Shown piece by piece: positions 22,697 through 34,946 of a stretch of 64,000 nucleotides of DNA. The stretch is from Cercis canadensis (taxonomy: Eukaryota; Streptophyta; Magnoliopsida; Fabales; Fabaceae): NCBI GenBank assembly GCA_003255065.1, contig QAOA01004025.1, forward strand, positions 646,357 to 710,356. The letters are read 5' to 3'. Each line of letters begins with the position of its first letter. Position 1 is the stretch's first letter. Made by a program: the position numbers and the translations under genes. Under the pieces are notes generated by a model. It saw only the letters and a program-made list of their open reading frames with translations. It was not told where the DNA came from and searched no databases.

Positions 22697-24995
22697 TTAG
22701 TGCTTAACTTCGGCTTTTGCATCAGGTAAATGATGAGAGTTGCTGACTTTTCCTTTGGGTTGAGGACGAGAAGAAACATTAAAATAGTTGTGACCAATGG
22801 GGTGGTAGTGGTTGCTACCATGGTGATTTGGATAATCATTTAAATCTGTGGGAAAAAAATATAACAAATCAATCTTCGATAGAGAAATTGAAAATTTCTT
22901 TTAAAGCAAGATAATTCAAGTTTCAGCTATCAAGATGCTATACGATTAAGGAAGCATATTAGAATTTAATAGTAGCAAATATATATTAGGAGAGTATTAT
23001 AAAATGAGTGAGTCAAAGACAGAGAAACTAACAAAGAAAGGGGGCATGAAAGTCCGATGTAGTTGTGGCAACTAGGAATGTCTGCCCCCAGTAATGAAGT
23101 ATGTTAAAATAGCAAAAAANAAAAAAAAAAAAAAACAGCTGAAATATGTTGTGAAGCAAAATTACTTGACAAGTTATAAAGTGATGGGGCTAAAATACCG
23201 CAGAGACTTTCAGATTGTCACAAATAAAATGGATAAATTAAATGAGTTATTAAAAATAAAATAGTATTTTTAACTATAGTCAACTAACCTTTTTAAAATT
23301 TCTAGTAATTTATTAGTTGGCATAAATAAATTGCATTATAGTACAAGTTTATCTTAATTAGGGTCCGTAACTACTGTAATTGTGTCTTCAATATTGCAAT
23401 AATGCAATTGCTGGCCTCTATAACTACAACTTTTGCAATTGAGGTTCACAACTAGCATTTTCCTGCAAATTCCACAATGTAATGACAACCGCAATTTAAA
23501 TTTTTAGTCTTGATCAATCCGGCTAAGTAATTTCTGTATCTAATTATATTTTTTCATTTAAATTTTACAGCATTTAGAAAAGCGTGCTAAGGCATTGGCA
23601 ACTGAAAAGTCCAATGGGGTTTAAAGCTGTACTTGGATAGTGAAAAGGACAAAATTTAACTATAGTTTCCTGGTGTTTGTGGCAATGTTTCTCTATTAAA
23701 ATATTATATGTGTATGTTTTTAAATACTCAGCAACCATATCATCTCTTCATTAATATTTCTCAAAATTTCATATTGATTCACTCTCAATTTCTCTCTCAC
23801 CTACCTATCCTACGGCCAGTTTCTCTTTCATCCACCCACTGCTGGCGGCGTCCCTCCCTCCTGTGCAACTATATCTGTCGCCAAATGACCAAGATCAGGA
23901 TGGAGTAAGATGAACTGGTTAGCAATCTGTATCCAAAGAGAAAGAAGGAATTTGGGAAATAAGTATTGAAATGAAAATTGCTTTGGTTTCTGAGTAGTTG
24001 CAGCCGATTAATTAGAATCACCTTTCTCTTTTAATTGAAGTATCTATTTTGTTTGCTTCCCCTTTTTCTATAGAAATTTCACTTTTTGGGTTTGATTTGG
24101 TTACTATACCAAATCTTTCATGAGCCTTGTGTTGGTTAGAGCTGATTTTTGATGAACGGCGGTGAGTGGAGGAAGGAAGAAATTTTTGAATGAGGCGGGA
24201 GATGGGCGTCGGCTCTGTCCTAACTTTGGTGGCAGAGATTGTTGCAAAGGGAGATAGGGATACACTAGGGGTGGGTGGGTGAGAGAATGAGTTTGGGATG
24301 GGTGGGCGAAAAAGAAATTGAGGGTGGTTCAATATGAAATTTTGAGAAACATTAATAAAGAAATAACCTGGTTGATAAGTTGTTAAAAAAATACCTATGT
24401 AATGTTTTAGTAGGGGAACATCACCACAAGTACCTATAAAACTTTACCTAAGTTTTGTTTATAATTTAATTGGGGAATAACACCACAAGTATATATGGAA
24501 CTATACCTAAGTTTTGTCCTAATAAAAACTCTCTCTTATTATTAATTTTAAATAGAATACTATTATAAATTATTAGTAATCACCAGAATTTTACTGAGAT
24601 ATCCTTGTCTCAAATTTTGTGAGGTAATGTATAAAATTTGAGTAGTAAAGAAAAGGTTTAAGTGGGTTTACAATTAAAGCTCATGTCCACTTACATTAAA
24701 ATGCTGATTGAACAGAATTTAAAGCAGCATAAGTGTAAGTAGTGTATAAGAGGCATTACAAAATTTGAAAGGACAAATAATGAAAAATATGGATGAGGAT
24801 GACTGAAAGATGAGTCAACTTAAAATAATTACCATAGGCATGATCATTATTATCATCGTCCTCAGTATCATCTCCATAAGTTTCTCCATCATTGAGCTTG
24901 TGAAACCAGCTTGTTTCCCTTGCAGCCACCCTCATAGAAATGAGAAGCACAAGAAGAACCGTAGAGGCACAAAGCAATTTATTGATACCAGCCAT
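22697..24995 (-). CDS. Peptide gene F: larger secreted peptide precursor with acidic linker
   Basis: Exon 1 (24995-24833) encodes 54 residues plus one base: signal peptide MAGINKLLCASTVLLVLLIS with likely cleavage after MRVAA, then RETSW and an acidic stretch, GDDTEDDDNND. The intron (22846-24832, phase 1) holds a long-TIR transposon and ends in TTTTTTCCCACAG. Exon 2 (22845-22697) starts DLNDYPNHHGSNHYHPIGHN, continues YFNVSS and a basic RPQPKGK, and stops at TAA; 103 residues in all. Phase and the GHNY core link it to A, B and D. Tyrosines next to Asp (DY) after an acidic linker are the context plant tyrosylprotein sulfotransferase prefers, and the DY-x6-N-x2-HP spacing recalls PSY-type peptides, although the match is inexact. 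Likely secreted signal precursor; identity open. Confidence 0.65.
23646..24520. mobile_element. Long-TIR (Mutator-like) non-autonomous element in the intron of gene F
   Basis: The left end AGGACAAAA and right end TTTTGTCCT face each other. About 170 bp of arm can be matched (CTCAAAATTTCATATTGA, TCATTAATATTT and CTCTATTAAAA against the complementary right arm). The centre has no recognisable transposase. A second copy lies at 49856-50621 in the same orientation. Long arms suggest a MULE derivative; a clear 9-bp target duplication was not found. Confidence 0.7.
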
Positions 24996-25075
24996 CTTAT
25001 TTAAACCAGATTATGAAATCAGAATAGTGAAAGCAACGAAAATCCTCCCTTCAATGCTGGTTTCGGAAACGGCGG

Positions 25076-25087
25076 ACATATATATAG
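25076..25087 (-). promoter_or_regulatory. Probable TATA box of peptide gene F
   Basis: CTATATATATGT on the minus strand, about 80 bp upstream of the ATG at 24995. In the paralogous upstream region near 51160 the run is altered to ATATATACAG. Confidence 0.5.
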
Positions 25088-25129
25088 ACCTTTAGACCTA
25101 TCAATGTGTTAGTGGATAGACGATTGAGT

Positions 25130-27060
25130 CAACAGAACAATGATTTAAACTCGCATGTGTTATACTATCTACTGGTCCCTGAAAATGCTACTACAAGACG
25201 AATTTGTATTTTACCTGCTATATTACAATTGAAACTTACTCTCATAATTGGTTGAGTTAAGGTAGAGGAGAAAAATACTTCTTTAAATAAAGGCTAGAAA
25301 TACAGTCAAAGCTTCATTCTTGAGTTTCTCCAAAAGTTCAAATGTTTTCTTTTTAAAATGATTTAAAAAGCTTTGAAATCAAAGCATACCTAAATATAAA
25401 AAACACATTTAAAAAACTCTTCAAAAAAATTTAGTCAATCAAATTACACACCAAGAGACTTTGTGGGAACGAATGTTTGGGTTGAAAAGAGATTAAGAAG
25501 GGAAAAAATAAAGTTCTCAGTTAAATAGTAGTTATAGAAATTGATTTATGTAGAATTATCAATCACCACTATCTAGCTATTAGCCTTTTAATTAAACAAC
25601 TAGAAATTGAAAGAACAATATCAATATTTACCGACAAGATCATTGCAAACAAAGAAGGTAAATCTTCTTTGAGATGGATAGGAACACAAATAGCACACAA
25701 GCAAGGAAGTAAAATGATTAAGACAACTCTTGTTTGCCAACATAAAAAAACTATATATTTGTCTTGGATTTTTACTGATGTACCATAGTTTGTTGTCTTT
25801 GTTCCCATGATTTTACTCCAATCAGTTGAAAGCGGCCATCTAGAAGTGTACGATGTGCCTTCATCAACTTGTTCAAGTCAAATTATAATAAATATTCATC
25901 TTGACTTCAATCACATTTAGCTCTTGTGGTGGAATTGCGTAAATTCTTAAAATTATCACTATCAATTAAGACTAACAAACAATTACGACACTAATAATGC
26001 CTAAACTATTAAATTAACATCATAGGTACGGTATCTTTAAGATAATGTGGGTGTGTATTCCGCTTTATCATATGCCCTTAATCAGTAGTAAATATAATAT
26101 TTTCAGCCAAACTAACGTGAGGAACAAGTTGTATGTGTGCTTCTCATCCTCAATAGACTATATTTGTCCGCAACAAGAAAAAAAATGATGTACTTTGTAG
26201 ACGGATTTTGCATCTTGCAATTGACATCTTTTAACAATTTAGGCATAGGATATTTACATTATATATACTTATATACAAGAAACTAGAAAGATACTACATT
26301 TAAACCCTTAATAACATCGTCACAATAGCACCACAACACAAGGGAAGGAATTTTTTTCTATTAAGAACAATAAAAAGAGTTGCATAAAAGGTTTTCAAAG
26401 AGGTAGTAGTATTCAAAATTTTGTACGCCCTTGGCTGTGGTCATAGGTTCAAGGTCCAGTAAGAATACTTTTAAGAAAGAAAAAATCATAATTATTCTAA
26501 TTTTTGAACGAAATTAATCTCATGCCTAATTGAGTAGACTGAGGATACTTGTGGTATTAAAAAAAAAAAACTATGTGGGTCGATGACAACTGACAGCGGA
26601 AGTTGAAAAGATTTAAAATGGGTGCAAGTTTTAGTAGATAAACCATTTAGTCAGCGGATCGATAATTTAAAATGGGTGGAATTTTAATTCCCATGTGTTA
26701 CAGGCTCACTGTGCATTTCCTCACCCTGCAAATACCATTATACAATATTTTATGTTGTGTTATTGGGATTGAGCCAAAATTCTTACAGTACCCGTTATAT
26801 TATAATCGAAAATCACCCGAACTAGGTGTTTTGTCTCTTGTGGAAGCAAATGTTGGGTTCAAAAGAGATGAAGGAATAAAAAAAANAAAAAAAAAAAAAA
26901 AGAAGTGCAGTGAGTTACGTGGTAGTTATAAAAATTTATGTAGCACTGTCAATCAGCATTAGTCATTAGATTTTAAATTAAACAATTACCAAGATTGAAG
27001 GAACAAGACTCTACCAATCGGTTTATGGCCAATTGATATTGAATTTTTTCACAGAATTTG
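25130..27060. repeat. Upstream region of gene F, itself duplicated at 26640-27060
   Basis: The order GCATGTGTTATAC, TATATTACAATTGAAA, AATGTTTGGGTTGAAAAGAG, ATTTATGTAG, TATCAATCACC and TTAAATTAAACAA in 25130-25640 recurs, diverged, in 26640-27050. The whole stretch from 24520 is also copied at 50621-54230. It holds no gene. An N sits in an A-run near 26886. Confidence 0.65.
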
Positions 27061-27063
27061 CGA

Positions 27064-27065
<2 letters not shown>

Positions 27066-27153
<88 letters not shown>
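27066..27153 (+). repeat. Compound microsatellite (TC)n(TA)n
   Basis: About 40 bases of TC followed by about 47 bases of TA, directly before the 228-bp tandem units. Confidence 0.95.
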
Positions 27154-27156
<3 letters not shown>

Positions 27157-27160
27157 GTTA

Positions 27161-27844
27161 GCCATAGATTAGTGCATGCGCCATTTAGTCAGCAAAACGA
27201 TAATTTGATCAACAAAATGGATGCAATATTTAATTCCCATGTGTTACAGGCTTACTGCGCATTTCCTCTCCCTGCAAACAATATTTTATGTTGTATTATT
27301 GGGATTGAGACAAAATTCTTACAGTACCCATTGTATTATATCTGAAAAAGAGATGAAATTAAGAAAAAAAAAAAAGTACAGTGAATTAGCCATAGATTAG
27401 TGCATGCGCCATTTAGTCAGCAAAACGATAATTTGATCAACAAAATGGATGCAATATTTAATTCCCATGTGTTACAGGCTTACTGCGCATTTCCTCTCCC
27501 TGCAAACAATATTTTATGTTGTATTATTGGGATTGAGACAAAATTCTTACAGTACCCATTGTATTATATCTGAAAAAGAGATGGAATTAAGAAAAAAAAA
27601 AAAGTACAGTGAATTAGCCATAGATTAGTGCATGCGCCATTTAGTCAGCAAAACGATAATTTGATCAACAAAATGGATGCAATATTTAATTCCCATGTGT
27701 TACAGGCTTACTGCGCATTCCTCTCCCTGCAAACAATATTTTATGTTGTATTATTGGGATTGAGACAAAATTCTTACAGTACCCATTGTATTATATCTGA
27801 AAAAGAGATGGAATTAAGAAAAAAAAAAAAAGTACAGTGAATTA
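27161..27844 (+). repeat. Three near-identical 228-bp tandem units
   Basis: GCCATAGATTAGTGCATGCG starts at 27161, 27389 and 27617, with constant 228-bp spacing. The units differ at only a few bases. Each contains TTCCCATGTGTTACAGG and ACAAAATTCTTACAGTACCC, diverged forms of the gene F upstream region, with related single copies at 26680, 53930 and 54330. Very recent amplification, or a possible assembly effect. Confidence 0.9.
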
Positions 27845-28603
27845 GTTGTCAATGGGGTTGATTCAGCTAGTAAGAATCAAATTATATTACTTGTAAGGTA
27901 TATGTTCAAATCTCACTGCGAACAGTTCTATTTTAGTAGACAATCTAAAAGTATTATTTTAAGTCTTTACTTAGGCTTGTAGCATAATACCCTGACCTTA
28001 AAATATAATAATTTTTTTTTCACCCTAAACATTTGGAAACAAAAAAAAAATTCAGAACACTTATTTTGACACCAGTAACTATTGCGTGTTATATATATAT
28101 ACACTACTTAGTAATGTAAATATTTTCTTTCTGAAAAATAAAATATATTTGGCTGATGCAATTAGAAAATCTAGTAGAATATTAAGAAACTCAGCTTAAT
28201 TATTAAGAGTATAAAGTTATTGAAAGAAGGAGGAGATGGGGCAGCTCAAGGGAGCACACACCATTCATCACACACTTGGTTCGGCTCATGAAATCTCAAG
28301 CACTTACATTTTAAGCATGGACATCTAATGTTTCTTCCCGTTTAAACACCTCTAGTTCACCAACAACTAAAATAAATTCCTCAACAGCCCATATGAATGC
28401 ATCTAACAACTTATTCACTCAAGGATTTTTCCTCTTTTACATCCAACGACGATGATCAAGTATATCCATCTATTCAAACACTGAAATAGGATTGGATTAA
28501 ATAATTTTTTTTTACACATTGATCTCAACTTAAAGCTAAATAGGTATGACTTCTATCTCATTCTTTGAGATTGATTCACCCTAAAACAAGCTTATATAAA
28601 TAA
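27845..28603. other. Intergenic, no gene seen
   Basis: AT-rich, with short simple repeats; no ORF or terminal repeat recognised before the solo LTR. Confidence 0.5.
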
Positions 28604-29929
28604 TGATAGTTACAAGAAATACTCCTAGAGGGGGGGTGAATAGGAGTTGTTAAATATTGCTCATAAAAAATGAATTCAAATCACATATTTGTTTAAGAAC
28701 TTGTTCTTACAAACTAGTTCTACGCCAGATGCCAGATTTGAATGCACGAAATAGGTTGCTGGACAATACAAAACAGAAACTCAAACTAAATCAAATCAAA
28801 GAAGAGCAAAATAACAGAAACCCAGAATATCACACTTCAGCATTAGAAACACAGATAAAATTCAAAAGTGTAAATAACTCAAAATTAAAGAGATGAAGGG
28901 AAAGAGAATATGCACAAGTCTTTATAGTGGTTCAGCTTAAAAGGCCTACATCCACTTCTCACACAAATGGGGGTTCCACTATTCTTTCAAGTTTATTTGT
29001 CCAAGCTTCTCTAAGCTTAACAAGTTTATTTTTCCAAGCTTCTTCAAGCTTAACAAGTTTATTTTTCCAAGCTTCTCCAAGCTTAACAATGGTTTTTGTT
29101 TCTCAAGCTCACCATGAACTCTCTCTCTCTAACTCTAAAGATCACTCTCATGGATTTCTCCCATAGAAATCCAAGATACAAAACCCAAGTATTTTGTTGT
29201 AGCCCCAAGAAGAAACTCTCTCATAGAGTAGATATATTACAATGAAAATCTTGAAGCGTGAAGAGGAGACCAAGAGGAGGAAAAAGAAGATGAACAACCC
29301 AGCTCTCAACAATGGCTTCCTTCGCTCTTCAAAATGTTTTCTTCTCACTTCTCTTCTTGCTCAATCCGAAGCCTTGAAAGTCTCCTTGCTTTATTTACTT
29401 TCTTGTGCACGTGAGGAGCTATGAAAGAGGCTAAGGAGAAGTCTTGAAATCTTTCTCTTCTCTTAGCAAAGAGAACCCACGTGAAGGACTATCAAAGATG
29501 CAAAGGAAAAAGTTCTTCCACTTGCTGACACACTTTCCATCAACCAAAAAGTCTTTTGTCCTTTTGTGAGAAGAAGTCTTACTTTGTGTAAGAGAGTAGA
29601 TAGACTTTTCTTGAAGAATGGACTTGTCAAAGAGCACTTGAAAAAGGTAACCTTCCATTCTCTAAAAGTACAACTCTTAGTCAGCTTGTAAAATGGAAGT
29701 TTGGCTGAAAAGTCCTCGACAAGCCTTGTCCACCTCAGTAAAGTTCGGAGCTCATCACACCAGCAAGAACTGGTTCTGCAAGTCTTCACTTGAAGATTGT
29801 GCTAGATAACAACTTAAACAACATAGCAAACATTAATAGCAACAAGACAAACAACACATATAAGAAATAACAAGGCACAAGACATTATTGTTATCATCAA
29901 AACAGGATCAGAGACTTGTGGGGCTAACA
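28604..29929 (-). mobile_element. Copia-type (SIRE/Maximus-like) solo LTR
   Basis: The 1326-bp segment, read on the minus strand, begins TGTTAGCCCCACAAG and soon has TTTTGATGATAACA, a start common in SIRE-type LTRs. It ends with CTATTCACCCCCCCTC and then AACTATCA. Exact 5-bp target duplications AATAA flank it (28599-28603 and 29930-29934). No internal region is present. Inside, at 28985-29090, a unit of about 42 bp containing AACAAGTTTATTTTTCCAAG is repeated three times. The precise flanks suggest moderate age. Confidence 0.8.
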
Positions 29930-32691
29930 AATAACTAGTTTAATAAAATTTTAGCAATACCTCCCCATGGTTCTCCAAGTTCACGAAATACACTACATAG
30001 GCAATATAAATATGCATCCAGAGAAACACAAAGAGATTCTGTGAAATTTTAATAGACAAGTTTCAAAATAAACTTACATACCTAATTTAGTAAATGCACT
30101 TCTCCAAGAACAGTCCCAAAATAGGGGACTATCTAAAAGTTAACTCTACTCAGTTAACTCTTAGATGAGTTTCTAAGTTAAATAAGCTATCCTATGTAAA
30201 AGTGTGTAGAATATCCTATGTAACAGTTAACTATAAAAAAAAAAGTATTAAAAGTACAACATATTTACTTATTGCATCACTATACAAGGACCACTTATTT
30301 CACACAAGTACTGCTTGCAATACTGTAGAGTAATCATATATAATTAATACATGACAACTATATATTTACATAATCAAAAGTGCTATTCCAAGACAATCAT
30401 ATGCAGTATAAGAGAACACAGATGCTAACGGCTCATGAAAATATACAGTCCACAATATAGAGAATAAGCAATTGGTAACATTAATCTAAAGGAAAAATAA
30501 GATTAAACATATGACTATAAAATTTCTACTAACCTTTGCTTTCTATCCACAAATGCAGCAACAAAGTTTTGAGTCAGTAGGTAATAGAAAAGATACACAG
30601 AGGCAGGAACTCAAACTCAATGCACAATTTTATCCCTTTGTGCATAAGAAACAAAACGATGAATATAGTAAATAATAGCTGAATTATAACTAGACGGGAA
30701 AGAGTTAAATTACATGAAAACAACTAATGATAAAGTTATAATGCATTCTTTGGTTCTTGTAGGGTACCGTCATAAGAACCAAGCACTTAATTGAATTCAT
30801 AACAAAGTTAAGCACAAAAGTAAAAGATGAAAGAAACTAAATCCTTTCTTCGGCCAACTCTAGCATACAAGAGCAAATTAAAATTCTAAGACCACAGCTA
30901 ATATCGTCACCTAGGCATGGGGCTAAATATGTAACCTTGACCCTGAATGCACTTTTTACTATAGGGGATTTCTTGGTAGCTGGTCATATACTCTTGGTCA
31001 ACCTAATACACATCCAATGTACAGTTCAACAATCCCTAAGTTTTTAGGTGATGCTATTGTATACCATAATTAAAATGGGGGATATCACTATGTGCTCCTT
31101 CATTATATCTTGTCTACAAGATTCTCCTCCATTATTTTGCTTCTGAAAGTGACTCTTTTGTCATGCACCAAGACAAACATTAGTAATTGATTGTGTTTTT
31201 TTAAGTGGGATATGACTGGGTTAGGTAAAAGGATAATATATAGGAGGTTTGAGCCTTTGACTAATCATAATTTTAGAAGCTTGTTTGGATGCCCCATAAT
31301 TGAATCAGCTGCTTCAAAACCATTCAATTAATATCTTTGTTTCCTAAAACCGTTTGAAACTTTTTTACTAATCATTTTATTTAATCATGACTGTTTATTA
31401 CTGTATAAACAATATTCTTTGGTTTCCAATTCCACAGGGAAAATGCAGCAGCAGGAGTAGGCTGTAGAAAAAGATAGAATGACTTTTAACTGCTCAGTTC
31501 TACTTCTTTTTTCGGGTTACCACATGTAATCTGAGAATAGATGCTTCCCCCCATAATTCATGTTTCCTGAACAAGCCAAAAAATTATGTGTCTAAATGTA
31601 GAGGTACTGTCAACCTCAATTATCTACTTGTTAATAAAATAAATGTTGACAACAACCCTCATTAATGAGGATTGGAAGAGTATCTTAGAGATAAAGATAC
31701 CAGATAAACCCACAAGGACATTGTCATGTCATATTATGCATCCGAAATAGTAAGTGAATCTGAGCTGAAAACAAAGAGTCTTTTGCAAAAATTTGTGAGA
31801 GAAGTTTCTCAACAATATCTACTACAAAATTTCAGATCTGCCACTCCAGAGAAAACAAAGAAACAACCTGTCAACATCAAACTTACTAACAATACACAAG
31901 TGATAACTTGTAATCCAGGGACTCCCAAAACATGAAAGTGATTCCATGACAATGATTAAGGACCATTTCAAATGTTAGAAGTTAGAACAGAACAGTTCTC
32001 TAAATGGTCTATGCAGAGGAGAATAAGGTCGTCAACAAAGTAATCTTCAGGTAAACTATCATTTTTGTTCAACCAATTTCGGAAGCAGTCCATAATTTTG
32101 CAGATATAGGTCCCTATAGCTTTATTGTATGGCACAAGATTTGACCATGTAGCTCCCCAAATTCAGAATTTTAGGTGCAGATCCTAAACTTAATTAGCTA
32201 TAGCTTTATTCTTTATCATTTTTGTCCCTAAACTTAACTAGCAATAGCTTCGAGAATCAAAATCAAATCTCTAACAAACTGTTAGGTATTAGGATGAGTG
32301 TTGGTCAAAAATATCTAATACACTTCCATTTTTAATCCCTATGATTTTAGTTTGGTTCTGTGATTAGGGTTTCTTGGCCATGTGCAATACTTTAGTAGTT
32401 CTCTCCCTAGGCCAGTCAACATGCAAGCTTATTTATGTTAGCCCTATATAAAAGTTAATTTTTATCTTGTGCTTTAGAGGAGAAATGCTTATTCTAACTA
32501 TATATACATAAGAATCTGCATATATATTCGCCGCATGTAATGAAGCCAAGTCTAAATTGTTACTGCAATACAACCCCCCTGAAAAGATAATATATAGGAA
32601 AAGGGAACAAGTAAGACACAAGGTGTAATGGGCTCTGCAATGTAGCTAGCTAGCTAGCTATTTCCAAAATACAAAGACTTAAGAGGGCTGC
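29930..32691. other. Intergenic, no gene recognised
   Basis: A minus-strand open stretch around 31965-32110 reads RNWLNKNDSLPEDYF and VDDLILLCIDHLEN. It is bounded by stops, and I could not place it in a family or find matching exons. (TAGC)n lies at about 32642-32660. Otherwise AT-rich without structure. Confidence 0.45.
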
Positions 32692-34103
32692 TGATCGGAA
32701 ATGTCACTTAACCAATTAAATTAAACCGAATCCCCTAATTGAAATGCAATATAGGGCATGATCCAGGAAGTCTTTCAAGGAATGTAATGTGTAATTGACT
32801 AATCCAAGTTAAAAACAAGGGATTTTGAAAACAAATTATATTTTTGAAATGTAAAATTGCAGAATTAAAATGGGGATTAAATCTATTGATTAAAAACGTA
32901 ACCTAGTTAGACATCCATCAAAAACCGATTTGATTCATCCTAGATTAACATGAGTGATTAAGTCATAATGCAACAATGCTAATTGAGTTTAATCACAACC
33001 GAAATCTCTAATTATGATTAATTGTTCCTACTAAGTTATCACTTAGAATTCGATTCACCACATTCAATCACTAATCTTGTAATCATAATGACTAAGCAAT
33101 TAGTGGCTAATCTAAAAACCAAACATTCAATTAGCATTGCATAGCTTAGCTTCTCTGAATTAAGATTAATCAATATAAATTCTGTTTCTTACTTCAACAT
33201 CCAAATAAATCACAAAGATCTCCATGAATCCATACAAATATTAAAGCAAGGCAGAAATCCAAAGAAGAAGAATTACATTAAGTTTAATCCAATTAAGAAC
33301 ATACTCTCAAAATCAAAACTAAATTTAATCAGGAATCTAACTTGGTTACAAATGTTTTACTCCTCCATGGTCATGAAATCCAAGCTCCAATGGAGGAAGA
33401 AAGCCATAGTTCAATGAGTTCCAGCAAATACAAGAGAGAAAACAAAAGCTGCCTAAAACTGTCTAGTCTAGAATGAATAACTCGGCTGCCTCCTTTCCTT
33501 GATTATAACCTCCAACATTAAGTGCACACCCAAATTACCCCTAACCTAGGTTTAAACCTCTGGACCTCAGCTTCAAATAGGCTCCAGTTTGGGCATAATT
33601 GGGCCAGAATTGAGGGAGTTAGGCCCAATTAAGTGTCAAAAGGTCTCAACAGGTCTCTTGACTAATCAGTCAGTTTCAACAGGCAATAAAACCATCAAAA
33701 CAACATACTTTGGTGAACTAGTTAGCATAACAATTAAAGACCTACGGCTTAGCTTTCCAATGGGATTGGTTTCAAGTCCATACAACACCTGCAGCCCAAG
33801 TTATGGTCCAAACTCTGCATGCTGGTTAAGATTTAGAGGTAGCATCTTTGCTCTGACTTCCGGGTCAAATTTGACTCACTGAACATCCTACAAGGTAATA
33901 TTCACAATTTTTAGACTTCCAGAACTAAAAATATACCCAAAATACAGAACAGTGTCAAAACTTTAATAATGCTAAAGAAAACACTTAAGCCCAATATGAA
34001 CTCAAACTTATGAAATAAGGCTAAGCCCACTCAATTAAGCATTAAAAGAGATTTAAAACACTAAATATGAGGGTTAATTAATATATAAAAATATTGTTCA
34101 TCA
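32692..34103 (-). mobile_element. Probable Gypsy (Tat-like) solo LTR
   Basis: Read on the minus strand it begins TGATGAACAATATTTTT, followed by ATTAATTAACCCTCATAT, a start I associate with Tat-lineage LTRs. It ends TCCGATCA, so the plus-strand ends are TGAT and ATCA. The flanks GCTGC and ACTGC match at four of five bases. It is 1412 bp with no coding domain. Boundaries are inferred; it looks old. Confidence 0.5.
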
Positions 34104-34946
34104 ACTGCTATCCATGACTTAGTTTGGAAATATACCCATAGTGGTAGAAAAATCTGCTAAAACATTGGAATTAGATTCCAAAAATAATCATTTACTTAAT
34201 GAACAATCTATAGACAAGGCTAAACTCTTTTGAAAGTAATAATAATATGAAAAAAAGTTTGATAAAGGACCTGAGCTTCAGACTAAAATATAAAATCAAT
34301 AGAGATTCATATGAATGGTATTATGGTGGCCCCCTATTATTCTTTTCTTATTATTCTTGCTGTTTCAGGGAAATTTCTCATCTCTTGTGGTGTCAACAAG
34401 TCCACATTCATTTTTCCTTATGTGTTTATATTATAACATCAACTCTCTTCTTTAAATTTAAAATATACCTCACATAATTTATAATATTAAGTTACAGTTA
34501 CTATGAAGCATGCATCCAAACTTACCTTTTTTCTTCCTTTTTCTATGTGTGTGTTTTTCTCACAATACAATAAAGGAATTGCCATCACACCATATATAAT
34601 CAGTAGTGGGCCTAGTGTCAATTCTGGTGTATCATAGCAGATATTGACAAATGAGCATTTTTAGCTTTATGTGACAACCTATATAGTTCATAATAGTCTG
34701 GACCCAAACTATTAAATATCACAGGCTGCATTACCAAATTGTTATTTGCATCTCATTGGCAGAATGGTACATCATTCTAGAAAACCCAAATTAATAACAG
34801 GTTAGCATCTAATGCAGAGATCAATTTGGTCACATGGAATCACCATTTTCCCTTGGGGCCCATGTAACACAGTTTTTACTGTAACAGGGAAGAGGGAATC
34901 ATTATAGTGGCAGCTATAGAGGCTAATGCGTACTATTGAAGCATGT
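34104..34946. other. Intergenic, no gene seen
   Basis: AT-rich spacer between two LTR elements; nothing recognised. Confidence 0.5.

Noticed and set aside
24018-24332. 104-residue minus-strand ORF, partly repeated at 50161-50361
   Set aside because: It lies inside the long-TIR element; conserved only because the element is duplicated, with no transposase motif.
24810-25004. Plus-strand ORF opposite gene F exon 1 (also at 50893-51087)
   Set aside because: Antisense shadow of the peptide gene exon.
27000-27160. Possible CRISPR-like or satellite array
   Set aside because: It is a (TC)n(TA)n microsatellite; CRISPR arrays do not occur in plant nuclear DNA.
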